Below are positions 32,226 to 43,352 of a stretch of 64,000 bases of DNA, in pieces. Below the pieces are notes generated by a model. The model saw only the letters and a program-made list of their open reading frames with translations. It was not told the origin of the DNA and made no database searches. Both the position numbers and the translations under genes were made by a program. Source of the stretch: Primulina eburnea (lineage: Eukaryota; Streptophyta; Magnoliopsida; Lamiales; Gesneriaceae); the NCBI RefSeq assembly GCF_022965805.1, contig NC_133105.1, positions 26,139,208 through 26,203,207 on the forward strand. The letters are read 5' to 3'. The first letter of the stretch is position 1. Every line of letters starts with the position of its first letter.

Positions 32226-35200
32226 GGTCGCATCTTTACCATGACGAAGGAAGGTATAAACCATGATTCTTCTGTGATCTCTAGCACTATTTTAATTTCA
32301 GGCAGAGTAGCTACGACATTGATTGATACAGGTGCTACCCATTTTTTTATGTCTGAACTATTTTTGAGATCTTTGGGTATAGTTCCTTCTATTCTTCCCC
32401 TCCAGTTTAATGTTGTATTGCCTTCGGGGGATGTGTTGTGCCCGACATCTATTGTGTATGCATGCTCTGTTCAAATTGATGAGCGAGTGGTTTATGCTGA
32501 TTTGATTGTTATCCCGATGGTTGCGTTTGATATTATACTTGGCATGGATTGGCTATCAACCTATCGTGCAGTGATTGAGTGCGTTGCTAAGACGGTGACA
32601 TTTGCAGATGATGGCAATAGGGAAGGTATGCTCGCCAGTGCAGGTACTTCGCTGGTCCTTCCTTTTATTTCGTGTCTTGAGGCTGAGAAGTTGTTGTTTA
32701 GAGGATGTGATGGGTTTTTGGCTTCTATTGTGGACGTGGATAAAATGGTTAAGTTGAATATTGATGATATTGATGTTGTGAGAGAGTTCTCTGATGTTTT
32801 TAAGGATGATGTGCCGGGTTTGCCGCCGGACAGAGATGTGGAGTTTGTGATTGACCTAGTTCCAGGTACGGTTCCTATTTCTAAGGCTCCGTATAGAATG
32901 GCCCCTACAAAGATGAAAGAGTTGAAGACGCAGTTGCAAGATCTTTTAGATAAAGGTTTCATTCGACCGAGTTCTTCGCCTTGGGGAGCTCCGGTTCTTT
33001 TCGTCAAGAAGAAAGATGGATCATTGCGTCTTTGCATTGATTATAGAGATATCAACAAAGTGACGATCAAGAATAAGTATCCGTTGCCACGGATAGATGA
33101 CTTGTTTGATCAGCTGCAAGGGGCTACCGTGTTTTCGAAGATTGATCTGCGATCTGGCTATTATCTCTATATCAGTTGAAGGTTAGGGAGTCTGATATCC
33201 CTAAGACGGCGTTTCGGACAAGGTACGGTCATTATGAGTTCCTTGTGATGTCTTTTGGTCCGACCAATGCTCCTTCAGTCTTTATGGATCTTATGAACCG
33301 GGTGTTCAAGCCGTATTTGGATAGCTTCGTCATTGTTTTCATTGACGACATTTTGATCTATTCCAAGACCAGAGAACTTCATGCAGAGCATCTCAGAGTT
33401 GTTCTTCAGTTGTTGAGAGAGAAGAGATTGTATGCTAAACTGAAGAAATGTGAGTTCTGGTTGGAGCAGATTTATTTCTTAGGCCATGTTGTTTCGAAGG
33501 ATGGTATAGCTGTTGATCCAACAAAGATTGAGGCGATTCAAAAATGGCCTATCCCTACCACTGTATCAGAGGTACGCAGTTTTCTTGGTTTAGCGGGTTA
33601 TTATCGTCGTTTCATTTCAGATTTTTCCAAGATTGCCCTGCCGTTAACCAATCTGACGAGGAAGACTGTGAAGTTTGAGTGGTCCAATGAATGTCAAAGT
33701 GGATTCCAGGAGTTGAAAGATAAGTTGACTACAGCTCCTGTTCTTGCATTGCCCAGTGGTTCAGAGGATTTTGTTATTTTTACTGACGCGTCGAAGAAGG
33801 GTCTTGGTGCAGTGCTGATGCAACATGGAAAGGTCATAGCCTATGCTTCTCGCCAGTTGAAAGACTATGAGAAGAATTATCCTACGCACAACTTGGAGCT
33901 GGCAGCTGTGGTTTTCGCCCTGAAAATCTGGAGACATTATTTGTATGGCGAAAAGTGTGAAATTTTCACGGACCACAAGAGTTTAAAGTATTTGTTTTCT
34001 CAGAAAGAACTCAGTATGCGTCGGAGATGGTGGTTAGAGCTTGTCAAAGATTATGATGTGACAATTAGCTTCCACCCAGGGAAGGCAAATGTTGTAGCAG
34101 ATGCATTGAGCCGTAAGTCGAGTTCTTCTTTGAGTACTATGATTCAGAAGCCATTGTTGTTAGACTTGCAGCGAGAGGAGATAGCTTTGGTGGTTCCAGG
34201 AACCATTGCTCGCTTTTCAGCATTGGTCATTCGGGCTACATTGACGGATAGGATCCGTAGAGAGCAGGTCAATGATTTACAGTTGACAGAGTTGAGAGCC
34301 AGAGCAGAGGAGAGAGGTAATTCAGAGTTTGGATTGAATGGAGATGGTTTGGTGACTTTTAGAGGCCGTATTTGTATTCCTATTGGTGATGATATTCGGT
34401 GAGATGTATTGACAGAGGCTCGTACCGCGCCATATTCGATACATCCAGGTGGTACCAAGATGTATTAGGATCTTCGTAGACTCTATTGGTGGCCAGGTAT
34501 GAAGAAAGATATTGCCATGCTTATTTCTCAGTGCCTAACTTGTCAGCAGGTGAAGATCGAGCACCAGAGACCTGCTGGGACATTGTTGTCATTGCCGATT
34601 CCTCAATGAAAATGGGAGCATATTACGATGGACTTCGTGACTGGTCTTCCCAGAACGCAGAAAGGTTTTAACTCTATTTGGGTTATTGTTGACCGATTGA
34701 CCAAGTCAGCGCATTTTCTCCCAGTCAAGACAACGTATTCCATGAACCAGTATGCCGAAGAGTACATAGCAGAGATTGTTAGACTTCATGGTGTTCCTGT
34801 GTCGATCGTGTCTGATCGTGACCCTAGATTTACTTCAGAGTTTTGGAAGAGTTTGCACAGAGTTATGGGTTCACGGTTAGCATTTAGTACAGCATATCAC
34901 CCCCAGAGTGACGGTCAATCAGAGAGAGTTATTCAGATTTTAGAGGATATGCTCAGAGCTTGTACTATCGATTATCCTGGTAGCTGAGATTCCAAATTGC
35001 CTCTTGTTGAGTTCACGTACAATAATAGCTACCAAGCGACGATTGGCATGGCACCGTATGAAGCACTTTATGTGTGGGGACCCGGACGCTAATCAAGTTC
35101 TTAATCATTATTGGGGCTAATTAATCAATTATAAAACAGGGTCTACATTTTTTTTTAAAATACAAAGCGGAAACGTAATGTAATTTATTCAAATTACATA

Positions 35201-35750
35201 TTAAACATGAATATACAAATCTTGTGTTCTCTACAAGAATTCGACTAGGTTCAACTACATATCAGTGTTGAATCCTATGTTGCTTCGAAGCCCGGATCTC
35301 CACGCTATCTAATCTTCTCTCATCCTCTTCTTGACCCTGATCCAGCCCCACCTGTTGTCATGCACACATACAAAACAAGACAACAGCCGGATAACTCCGG
35401 TGAGATATAAATATCCCATTATAAACAATGTAAACATGCAATCATATAAAAGCATATACGAAAGCATATAAGAATTATCCATAACATGTCTCAAATCAGA
35501 AACATAAATCCATATCAAACATTCAATAATCATGAATGGTATAAACAATGTAAATCAACATGTCGTATCAGACTCAACTCAACCGACGCGTCATCTCAGA
35601 CTCGACTCTACTGACGCGTCGTCTCAGACTCGACTCAACTGTAACCTAGGGATCCCGATGTCTGGATATAGGTAATTATATCGAATCTCAGTCGATAGGA
35701 ATGAATCAATCCCTAAACTGCATCGATATAATTCATATATCAGTGTCTGG

Positions 35751-35975
35751 GCGAATCAGCCGCAGAATTGACGAATCAGTCAAGAATTAGGCGAATCAGC
35801 AAATAACCAGACGAATCAGCCTGTAATTAAGCGAATCAGCTTAAGTTTAGACGAATCAGTCAATAACCAGACGAATTAGCCGGTGACTAGGCGAATCAGC
35901 CTATGACTCAACGACTCAGTAATCAATACATACAGTCAGTATCTAAGCAAATCAATCAATGACTAGCGAATCAGC
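35751..35975. repeat. Tandem GCGAATCAGC repeat in the Gypsy-3 LTR
   Basis: About ten units of (G)CGAATCAGC(C) or ACGAATCAGT with 11-13 variable bases between them. The other LTR carries the same array at 41327-41551. It lies in the downstream (R/U5) half of the LTR as transcribed. Confidence 0.8.
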
Positions 35976-36706
35976 AGTCATTACATGCAGTGGCTATAAA
36001 TCAATAGACAACAAACATCAATCTCATCAATTACAAGAATCAATGTAATAAACTAAGTATGTGATTTAGGGAAACTCGAGTCAAACCTTCCTCGAGTTGT
36101 GCAATCCCAACACAACAATAATTTATACCTTTCTTTCTGATACTCTGACTCGGTCGCAGTCTTGAACTCCAAGCCTGTCAATACTCAGTCTGACAATAAT
36201 GATATCGAGAGTACCGTATCAATACACCACTCAATTAATACTGGATACAAACAGAATTCAATCAAATTCTGTTTCAACAACATAACGGCGTAATCTCAAT
36301 ATATCCAGCCCTATCATATCAGTCAGATATCAATTCTAATATCTCATAATCGATAATCACTCAATCTGGATATCAATTCTTATTCAATCTCATTCTGAAA
36401 ATCATAACAAGTTCATATTCAGTCCGTTTCTTAATCTGACTTCGATTCTATGCTGTTTACTATGTCAAGAACAACTTATATAAGTTCCATTCAATTCTGA
36501 CAATATCATAATTCTAAAACATGTCAAAACGTAGTAAAACTTACGTCCAGTTGTAGCCTACGTCGATAGGAACTCGATACCGAAGTCGGATTCAAAATCA
36601 AACGGACGGATTTCTCGCAAAAGGCGTAAGGATTTTCTTTCTTCCTCCTCGGACCTTTTCTCGATTTCTTGTGTTAAATTCTGAAGGAACGAATGGCTAT
36701 CACACA

Positions 36707-36991
36707 TATATATACCATGCATGAATTCGACGAGGTGGCACAATTTCCGCAAAACACGTATCACCGCGGGTGCGGTAGGTGTAACACCGCGGGTGCGCTC
36801 ATGCTTCAACAATCTTATCTATTCTGAAATTGCACGACCGCGGGTGCGGTACATGTCGAGACTGCGGGTGCGGTCATGTCACCGCGGGTGCGGTAACGCT
36901 TGCACCGCGGGTGCGGTCACCCTTCGGTAAAACTGTCCAAGTTTCTATCCATGCACCGCGGGTGCGGTACATGCAAGGCCGCAGGTGCGGT
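36707..36991 (-). promoter_or_regulatory. Gypsy-3 LTR promoter: ACCGCGGGTGCGGT array plus TATA box
   Basis: Eight copies of ACCGCGGGTGCGGT, or one-base variants, occupy 36763-36991. Each is a 5-bp inverted repeat (ACCGC/GCGGT) around GGGT. On the - strand a TATATATA box (36714-36707) follows 48 bp downstream. The 5' LTR has the same layout at 42339-42567 with the TATA box at 42290-42283. Differences between the copies include C/T and G/A changes at CpG. Confidence 0.65.
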
Positions 36992-37133
36992 GTTGCTTCG
37001 GCAACACACTCTGAAATTCAAAATAAATGGCCACACATTATCTTAAATGGTGTCTCAGTTGGCTCTTTCGTAATCACGTTAAATTATAAATCAATAATAC
37101 TTGATTAACCGTGATAATTTCTCGGGCATTACA

Positions 37134-37147
37134 TTTCTCCCCCTCTT
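37134..37147 (-). other. Polypurine tract of Gypsy-3
   Basis: On the - strand AAGAGGGGGAGAAA directly precedes the 3' LTR, with the GAGGACGAACTC pre-PPT motif just upstream. Confidence 0.85.
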
Positions 37148-39253
37148 AGATCTGAGTTCGTCCTCAAACTCATAAGGAATCGATTCAGATATGTCAGAAG
37201 ATATGTATACAGAGTTTAAATCAGAAACTCATCTCAATAAATCTGTTCTGAGATCTCAATCTTATATCAAATTCTATTTCTACAAATAGCTCTGATAAAG
37301 TCAATCTCGCAATACTGGTTATACAACATCTGTATATACTCATCTAACAGTTCGTAACAGCTCAACACCATCAACTGTTATTAAGTCAGTTTATCTCAAT
37401 CCGAGATATATTCGATCTTTAATCTCAGTTACCAACAGTCATCGTCTGACGTTGGCATATTCAGTCTGATTATCATGAGCTATTTTCATTTTCTTCTGAA
37501 TTAGCTTCATCTTTTCCGTCATATCTCTGATCATGTCAGGTCGAATCTCAGGAACCTCAGAGATATCATTTCAATAAAAAGGGAATCTGTACTTCTTAAC
37601 GTACAACGTGTCTAATAGTGTCATTCCCATACTCATTTAATATCTGTTGTGGTATAAAAACTCACAACATGGCAATAAATCAATTAGTGTTAAATCAAAC
37701 ACTACAACTCTAAGCCTATGTTCTGGAATCTGGATACTCCACTCTGACTGTCCGTCAGATAGTGAATACTATTCATTATTCAGATATAATCTAGTATCCA
37801 ACTCTTACTGTACATTCGGTCAAATGTGCAAAATCAACCAAAATCACGGTTTAATATAATCAATTCTCAACACTCCGTGTAATCTAATTACTTTTCTGAC
37901 AAAATCTCAGTCATATATCATAGTTGTATATCTTCATGTACGAGTTAGCACTCGCAGACTGGGTCAGTCTGTCATTCCTAACTCAATCCACATTCAATTC
38001 CGAAAGGAAGGTAGTAACTTTATTACGATATCCTTGGAAATGTAATCTCATCTCCATTCAGGAATCGATAAGTTACATAACCAATCTCTTGGTTTATTTT
38101 CTTTCTATCTTTATCTATCTGTAGTTCAGACATTTCAGTCCAAACTCTGCCATATCTAATCTCATCTGTTTCTATCAAAACATTTTCTGCTATCCGGATG
38201 CCTACTGAATCAAGTATTGCACCTTTCTAACAATCTATGTCATTTCACATTCGAGATATCAGGCACAAACAATTCAGTTATTAACATACAATACAGTATT
38301 ACTTACCTGATATTCTGATCGATACTCTGTTCTGACTATCGATATTAAGTTCGAAACATTCTAATCAACTTTTTAAACTGCTAATGTTTCAAAATCAGCT
38401 CTGATTCGGACTGTACAATATGCTCTCCATTGTCTATTATATGTCTCAAACACGTATTCAGAATAACATCAATATTCAATCAGATTCAAAACATGCTAAA
38501 CTCATTGATACTGATCTGTTAAACTCATAACCCTCAATGTCTGACACCGATGTCAACCTTGGCTGACTAATCACGGTTTAACTCTGTTAAAATCAACTGA
38601 TGTATCATCTTCAGATATAACAATCCCTGAACACAATCTGTCTCAATCAGGATTCACCATTTTAACCGTCTCTAATATCAACTCAAGGCTAAAATCAATC
38701 TCTCTGATTGGAATCAAATTTGAAGTCTTATCTGGGGAAAACGTTAATAACTTTCTTATCATTGGTAAATCAGCCAATGATAGACTCAACTTCAGTAAAT
38801 CAACTGAATACATAAGGAGTTACTCTGCTCCTTTCTGTAATAATCGAGTCATAGTTAGTACGAATATCAAAGGAATTCTTAGTCTAGAATTCTTATCGTA
38901 CAATATTCATCTCTTGGTCATCTCAGATCTGATTCTCACCATCTTCTGGAATTAATCTATGGTAGCTCTGTACTTGATCAGCATATCAATATCAGTAATG
39001 CAGTTCTAAAATCAGAGAACACCAGTACAATACCATCTACCACACAAACTAACTCAATCTCATTCTTATCCTACTGTAGTATATAAGATCTAACAGAAAT
39101 CACTGATACAAGATCTTTTCCCAAAGGAAAGGAACAAATACTACAGTAAATAAAGAATCAACAGATAATGCATACATCAATGCAAATCTTTCAGAAATAA
39201 AAGTATATGAAGCACTGGTACCCCTCAATACATATGCAGGATAATCAAACAAA
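37148..39253 (-). pseudogene. Relict pol of Gypsy-3
   Basis: No ORF over about 70 codons lies on the coding strand. Short stretches still follow chromovirus protease right after gag (a YTFISERF-like string near 39190). A block at about 38760-38830 is shared with Gypsy-4 around its 54020-54120 relict. Decay is spread over the whole 2.1 kb. The region is shorter than a complete pol, so large deletions are also likely. Confidence 0.6.
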
Positions 39254-40362
39254 TCAGTTACCTGCAACATCATCATCTGGTGCTTCTTGAGCCTGCTCCT
39301 CGGTCAAAGCAAATACTCCGGCCTGCTGTCTAGGAGGTTGGCCAACTGTCTGGCTTCCTCCTGGCCTCTGCTGTGACTGAGATGGTGCTGGCTGAAATGA
39401 AGGAACGACAGCTGATCGTCTAATCCACTGTGCCGCCGGTCCAGATGGTTCAGCTCCCTGGGATCTTTGGGAACCCCTCTGTGGACATACTCTGGCAAAA
39501 TGTCCCTGTTGCTTGCAGAAGTGGCAACTACCAAGTACTCCTTGGCATTGCTCAGTGGAATGTCTCCCTACACAATTTCCGCAGTAAACGCCGGTATAAC
39601 TCTGCTGAGAACCACTGGAGCTAGAAGAACTTCCGCCAGACTTCTTAAATTGCTTTCCTCTAGCCTTCAGAAAATCTTTCCTTCCACCACTGCTACTGCC
39701 ACTCTCGAATCGGGGAGGTGGTTGTTGTGGTCTCGATACTGGAGGAACAAATTCAACTCCTCTCTGCCTTATCAGGCCCGCTTCAGCGCCCTTTGCTCTA
39801 TTCATGGCATCAGCAAAGTTATTCGGTCGTCCTGTGTTCACCAATGTAAATATATCGGGATTCAAGCCATTGATGAACTGATCAGCAACGGCTTCGTCAT
39901 TTTCAGCCACATTTGGAGCAAACTTCAACAAGGTAGAGAACTTGGTCACATATTCTTCAATGTTCAGCTGACCCTGTCTCAAATTGGCAAACTCCGCCCC
40001 TTGTCCTTTCTGTACGATATTGGGAAGAATCTCTGATAAAACTCAGTTTTAAACACATCCCAAGTAATAATCGTACCTCGTTGCTCCAAGGCCCTCTTCA
40101 TTGTAATCCACCAGCTTTGTGCAACATCCAGCAACTGGTGCCCAATCAATTTAATCCGGCGCTCATCACTGTACTCCAGTGAATCAAACAGCAACTCAAT
40201 GCTACCTAACCAACTCTCACACTCGACTGATGTATCAATACCCGTCAGAGTGGGTGGTTTGAATGACTGAAACCTCTTCAGCAAGGTTTCCATTGGAGTC
40301 GGTGTTACATCCATTGGAGGATTCGATGTACTACCCTGTTCTGGAATTCGTCTAGGAGGCAT
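39254..40362 (-). pseudogene. gag of Gypsy-3, one frameshift
   Basis: ATG 40362 opens MPPRRIPEQGS. The first frame ends at 39979 and the second covers 39982-39254; a single-base deletion in the GACAAGGGGCGG run near 40005 explains the break. The core domain includes SWWITMKRALEQRG, FKTEFYQRFFP and LRQGQLNIEEYVTKFSTLL. A serine-rich linker leads to two cysteine clusters, CGNCVGRHSTEQC and the CCHC knuckle CHFCKQQGHFARVC. The C-terminus is glutamine/proline-rich and ends at GCAGGTAAC, just where protease would begin. Gag is far better kept than the following pol. Confidence 0.88.
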
Positions 40363-40630
40363 ATCTGAAACTCAAAAGGATTAGTAATCCAATCCAACAC
40401 ACCTATTTCAATTCAGTCTCTCCTCCAATCATCTTACTGCTGATCGAGAATCAATTCAGATTCGTTCCCAATAATACATATTACAAAATCAAATCAGATA
40501 AATCAAGTAACATGTATTATATAAAGCAGTACGACATGCTAGCATTCAAAAGCAGGAAAGAAAACCTCAATCTACCCCGCTCACTAGCCTCTTCTATCTC
40601 AATCTAAAGAACTCTAGGTTCTAGACCTAT

Positions 40631-40643
40631 AGCTCTGATACCA
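40631..40643 (-). other. Primer binding site of Gypsy-3
   Basis: On the - strand TGGTATCAGAGCT starts five bases after the 5' LTR. It matches initiator tRNA-Met. Confidence 0.9.
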
Positions 40644-40648
40644 CCTGT

Positions 40649-42709
40649 TGTGGGGACCCGGACGCTAATCAAGTTCTTAATCATTATTGGGGCTAATTAA
40701 TCAATTATAAAACAGGGTCTAAATTTTTTTTTAAAATACAAAGCGGAAACGTAATGTAATTTATTCAAATTACATATTAAACATGAATATACAAATCTTG
40801 TGTTCTCTACAAGAATTCGACTAGGTTCAACTACATATCAGTGCTGAATCCTATGTTGCTTCGAAGCCCGGATCTCCACGCTATCTAATCTTCTCTCATC
40901 CTCTTCTTGACCCTGATTCAGCCCCACCTGTTGTCATGCACACATACAAAACAAGACAACAGCCGGATAACTCCGGTGAGATATAAATATCCCAATATAA
41001 ACAATGTAAACATGCAATCATATAAAAGCATATACGAAAGCATATAAGAATTATCTATAACATGTCTCAAATCAGAAACATAAATCCATATCAAACATTC
41101 AATAATCATGAATGGTATAAACAATGTAAATCAACATGTCGTATCAGACTCAACTCAACCGACGCGTCGTCTCAGACTCGACTCTACTGACGCGTCGTCT
41201 CAGACTCGAATCAACTCTAACCTAGGGATCCCGATGTCTGGATATAGGTAATTATATCGAATCTCAGTCGATAGGAATGAATCAATCCCTAAACGGCATC
41301 GATATAATTCATATATCAGTGTCTGGGCGAATCAGCCGCAGAATTGACGAATCAGTCAAGAATTATGCGAATCAGCCAATAACCAGACGAATCAGCCTGT
41401 AATTAAGCGAATCAGCTTAAGTTTAGACGAATCAGTCAATAACCAGACGAATCATCCGGTGACTAGGCGAATCAGCCTGTGACTCAACGACTCAGTAATC
41501 AATACATACAGTCAGTATCTAAGCAAATCAATCAATGACTAGCGAATCGGCAGTCATTACATGAAGTGGCTATAAATCAATAGACAACAAACATCAATCT
41601 CATCAATTACAAGAATCAATGTAATAAACTAAGTATGTGATTTAGGGAAACTCGAGTCAAACCTTCCTCGAGTTGTGCAATCCCAACACAACAATAATTT
41701 ATACCTTTCTTTCTGATACTCTGACTCGGTCGCAGTCTTGAACTCCAAGCCTGTCAATACTCAGTCTGAAAATAATGATATCGAGAGTACCGTATCAATA
41801 CACCACTCAATTAATACTGGATACAAACAGAATTCAATCAAATTCTGTTTCAACAACATAACGGCGTAATCTCAATATATCCAGCCCTATCATATCAGTC
41901 AGATATCAATTCTAATATCTCATAATCGATAATCACTCAATCTGGATATCAATTCTTATTCAATCTCATTCTGAAAATCATAACAAGTTCATATTCAGTC
42001 CGTTTCTTAATCTGACTTCGATTCTATGCTTTTTACTATGTCAACAACAACTTATATAAGTTCCATTCAATTCTGACAATATCATAATTCTAAAACATGT
42101 CAAAACGTAGTAAAACTTACGTCCAGTTGTAGCCTACGTCGATAGGAACTCGATACCGAAGTCGGATTCAAAATCAAACGGACGGATTTCTCGCAAAAGG
42201 CGTAAGGATTTTCTTTCTTCCTCCTCGGACCTTTTCTCGATTTCTTGTGTTAAATTCTGAAGGAACGAATGGCTATCACACATATATATACCATGCATGA
42301 ATTCGACGAGGTGGCACAATTTCCGCAAAACACGTATCACCGCGGGTGCGGTAGGTGTAACACCGCGGGTGCGCTCATGCTTCGACAATCTTATCTATTC
42401 TGAAATTGCACGACCGCGGGTGCGGTACATGTCAAGAACGCGGGTGCGGTCATGTCACCGCGGGTGCGGTAACGCTTGCACCGCGGGTGCAGTCACCCTT
42501 CGGTAAAACTGTCCAAGTTTCTGTCCATGCACCGCGGGTGCGGTACATGCAAGGCCGCAGGTGCGGTGTTGCTTCGGCAATACACTCTGAAATTCAAAAT
42601 AAATGGCCACACATTATCTTAAATCGTGTCTCAGTTGGCCCTTTCGTAATCACGTTAAATTATAAATCAAGAATCCTTGATTAACCGTGATAATTTCTCG
42701 GGCATTACA
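40649..42709 (-). repeat. 5' LTR of Gypsy-3
   Basis: 2061 bp, the same length as the 3' copy. It carries the TATA box (42290-42283), the eight-copy GC dyad array (42567-42339) and the GCGAATCAGC tandem block (41327-41551). Confidence 0.95.
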
Positions 42710-43339
42710 TTATGGCAGGAAGTGTAGATCTCCCTTGTATTGGGATGAGATTGGTGAGAGGAAGATGTTGGGTCCAGAGTTGGTCCAACAGACAGCTGAT
42801 GTTGTTGCTGTTATTCGAGAGAGGATGAAGACAGCGCAGTCTAGACAGAAGAGTTCTGCTGATGTGCGTCGTAGGCCGTTGCAATTTGAGGTTGGCGATC
42901 ATGTGTTCTTGAAGATAGCACCTCTCAAGAGTGTGATGCGGTTTGGCAAGAAGGGAAAGTTGAGTCCGAGATTTATTGGCCCATTTGAAATCTTGGATAG
43001 AGTTGGTGATCGAGCTTACAGGTTAGCCCTACCGCCAGATCTTGACAGAGTTCATAATGTTTTTCATGTTTCGATGCTCAGGAAGTATATTGCGAATCCT
43101 TCCCATGTTCTTCGTCACGAGCCATTGGATTTGACACCGAATTTGACGTATCAAGAGATTCCGATCCAGATTCTGGATCGCAAAGTTAGAGTGTTGAGAA
43201 ACAAAGAGATCGGCATTGTTAAAGTCCTTTGGAGGAATCATTTGATTGAAGAAGCCACGTGGGAACCAGAGTATGAGATGAGAGAGAAGTATCCCGAGTT
43301 GTTTGCGCAGTGACGTCAATTTCGGGGACGAATTTCTCT

Positions 43340-43352
43340 AAGGAGGGGAGAT
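43340..43352 (+). other. Polypurine tract of Gypsy-2
   Basis: AAGGAGGGGAGAT directly precedes the 3' LTR start at 43353, with TTTCGGGGACGAATTT just upstream (43320-43335). Confidence 0.88.

Larger units (their letters stand above)
35073..37133 (-). repeat. 3' LTR of Gypsy-3
   Basis: 2061 bp. It contains a degenerate tandem array of GCGAATCAGC units spaced about 20-23 bp (35751-35975), a short GACGCGTC/GACTCGACTC repeat (35570-35640), and a promoter-like block (listed separately). Confidence 0.95.
35073..42709 (-). mobile_element. Gypsy-3: gag-only-like Gypsy element with relict pol
   Basis: The TSD TTATG is exact (35068-35072 and 42710-42714). The LTRs are 2061 bp each and differ by about 1% by eye. 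On the - strand the order is 5' LTR (42709-40649), PBS, gag, a 2.1 kb non-coding region that is a decayed pol, PPT, 3' LTR (37133-35073). The LTRs run TGTAATGCCCGAG...GGTCCCCACA and resemble Gypsy-4 at both ends. With no usable RT or integrase it must have moved in trans, or decayed in an ancestor that did. Confidence 0.93.
32241..43313 (+). pseudogene. pol of Gypsy-2, split by Gypsy-3 and broken by stops
   Basis: Protease has [13 protein letters not shown] (near 32320) and [10 protein letters not shown] (near 32527). RT begins near 32800 ([20 protein letters not shown]), is frame-broken at about 33165 by a roughly 8-bp insertion (TATCTCTA type), and resumes at 33176 with [18 protein letters not shown] and [11 protein letters not shown]. 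RNase H has [15 protein letters not shown] and ADALSRK. Stops follow at 34400-34402, 34467-34469, 34609 and 34985-34987. Integrase (MDFVTGLPRTQKGFN, SDRDPRF, QSDGQSERV) is cut by Gypsy-3 after EALY at 35072. It resumes at 42710 with RKCRSPLYWDE and ends in a chromodomain-like tail (VKVLWRNHLIEEATWEPE) at 43313. Confidence 0.93.

Noticed and set aside
33160..33180. Small insertion in Gypsy-2 RT as a hAT excision footprint
   Set aside because: About 8 bp long, but it does not show two copies of an 8-bp target site. Replication slippage in TAT/TCT is simpler.
36721..37108. ORFs running through the ACCGCGGGTGCGGT array of Gypsy-3
   Set aside because: The frames are open because GC-rich repeats lack stop codons. 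They are also antisense to the element.
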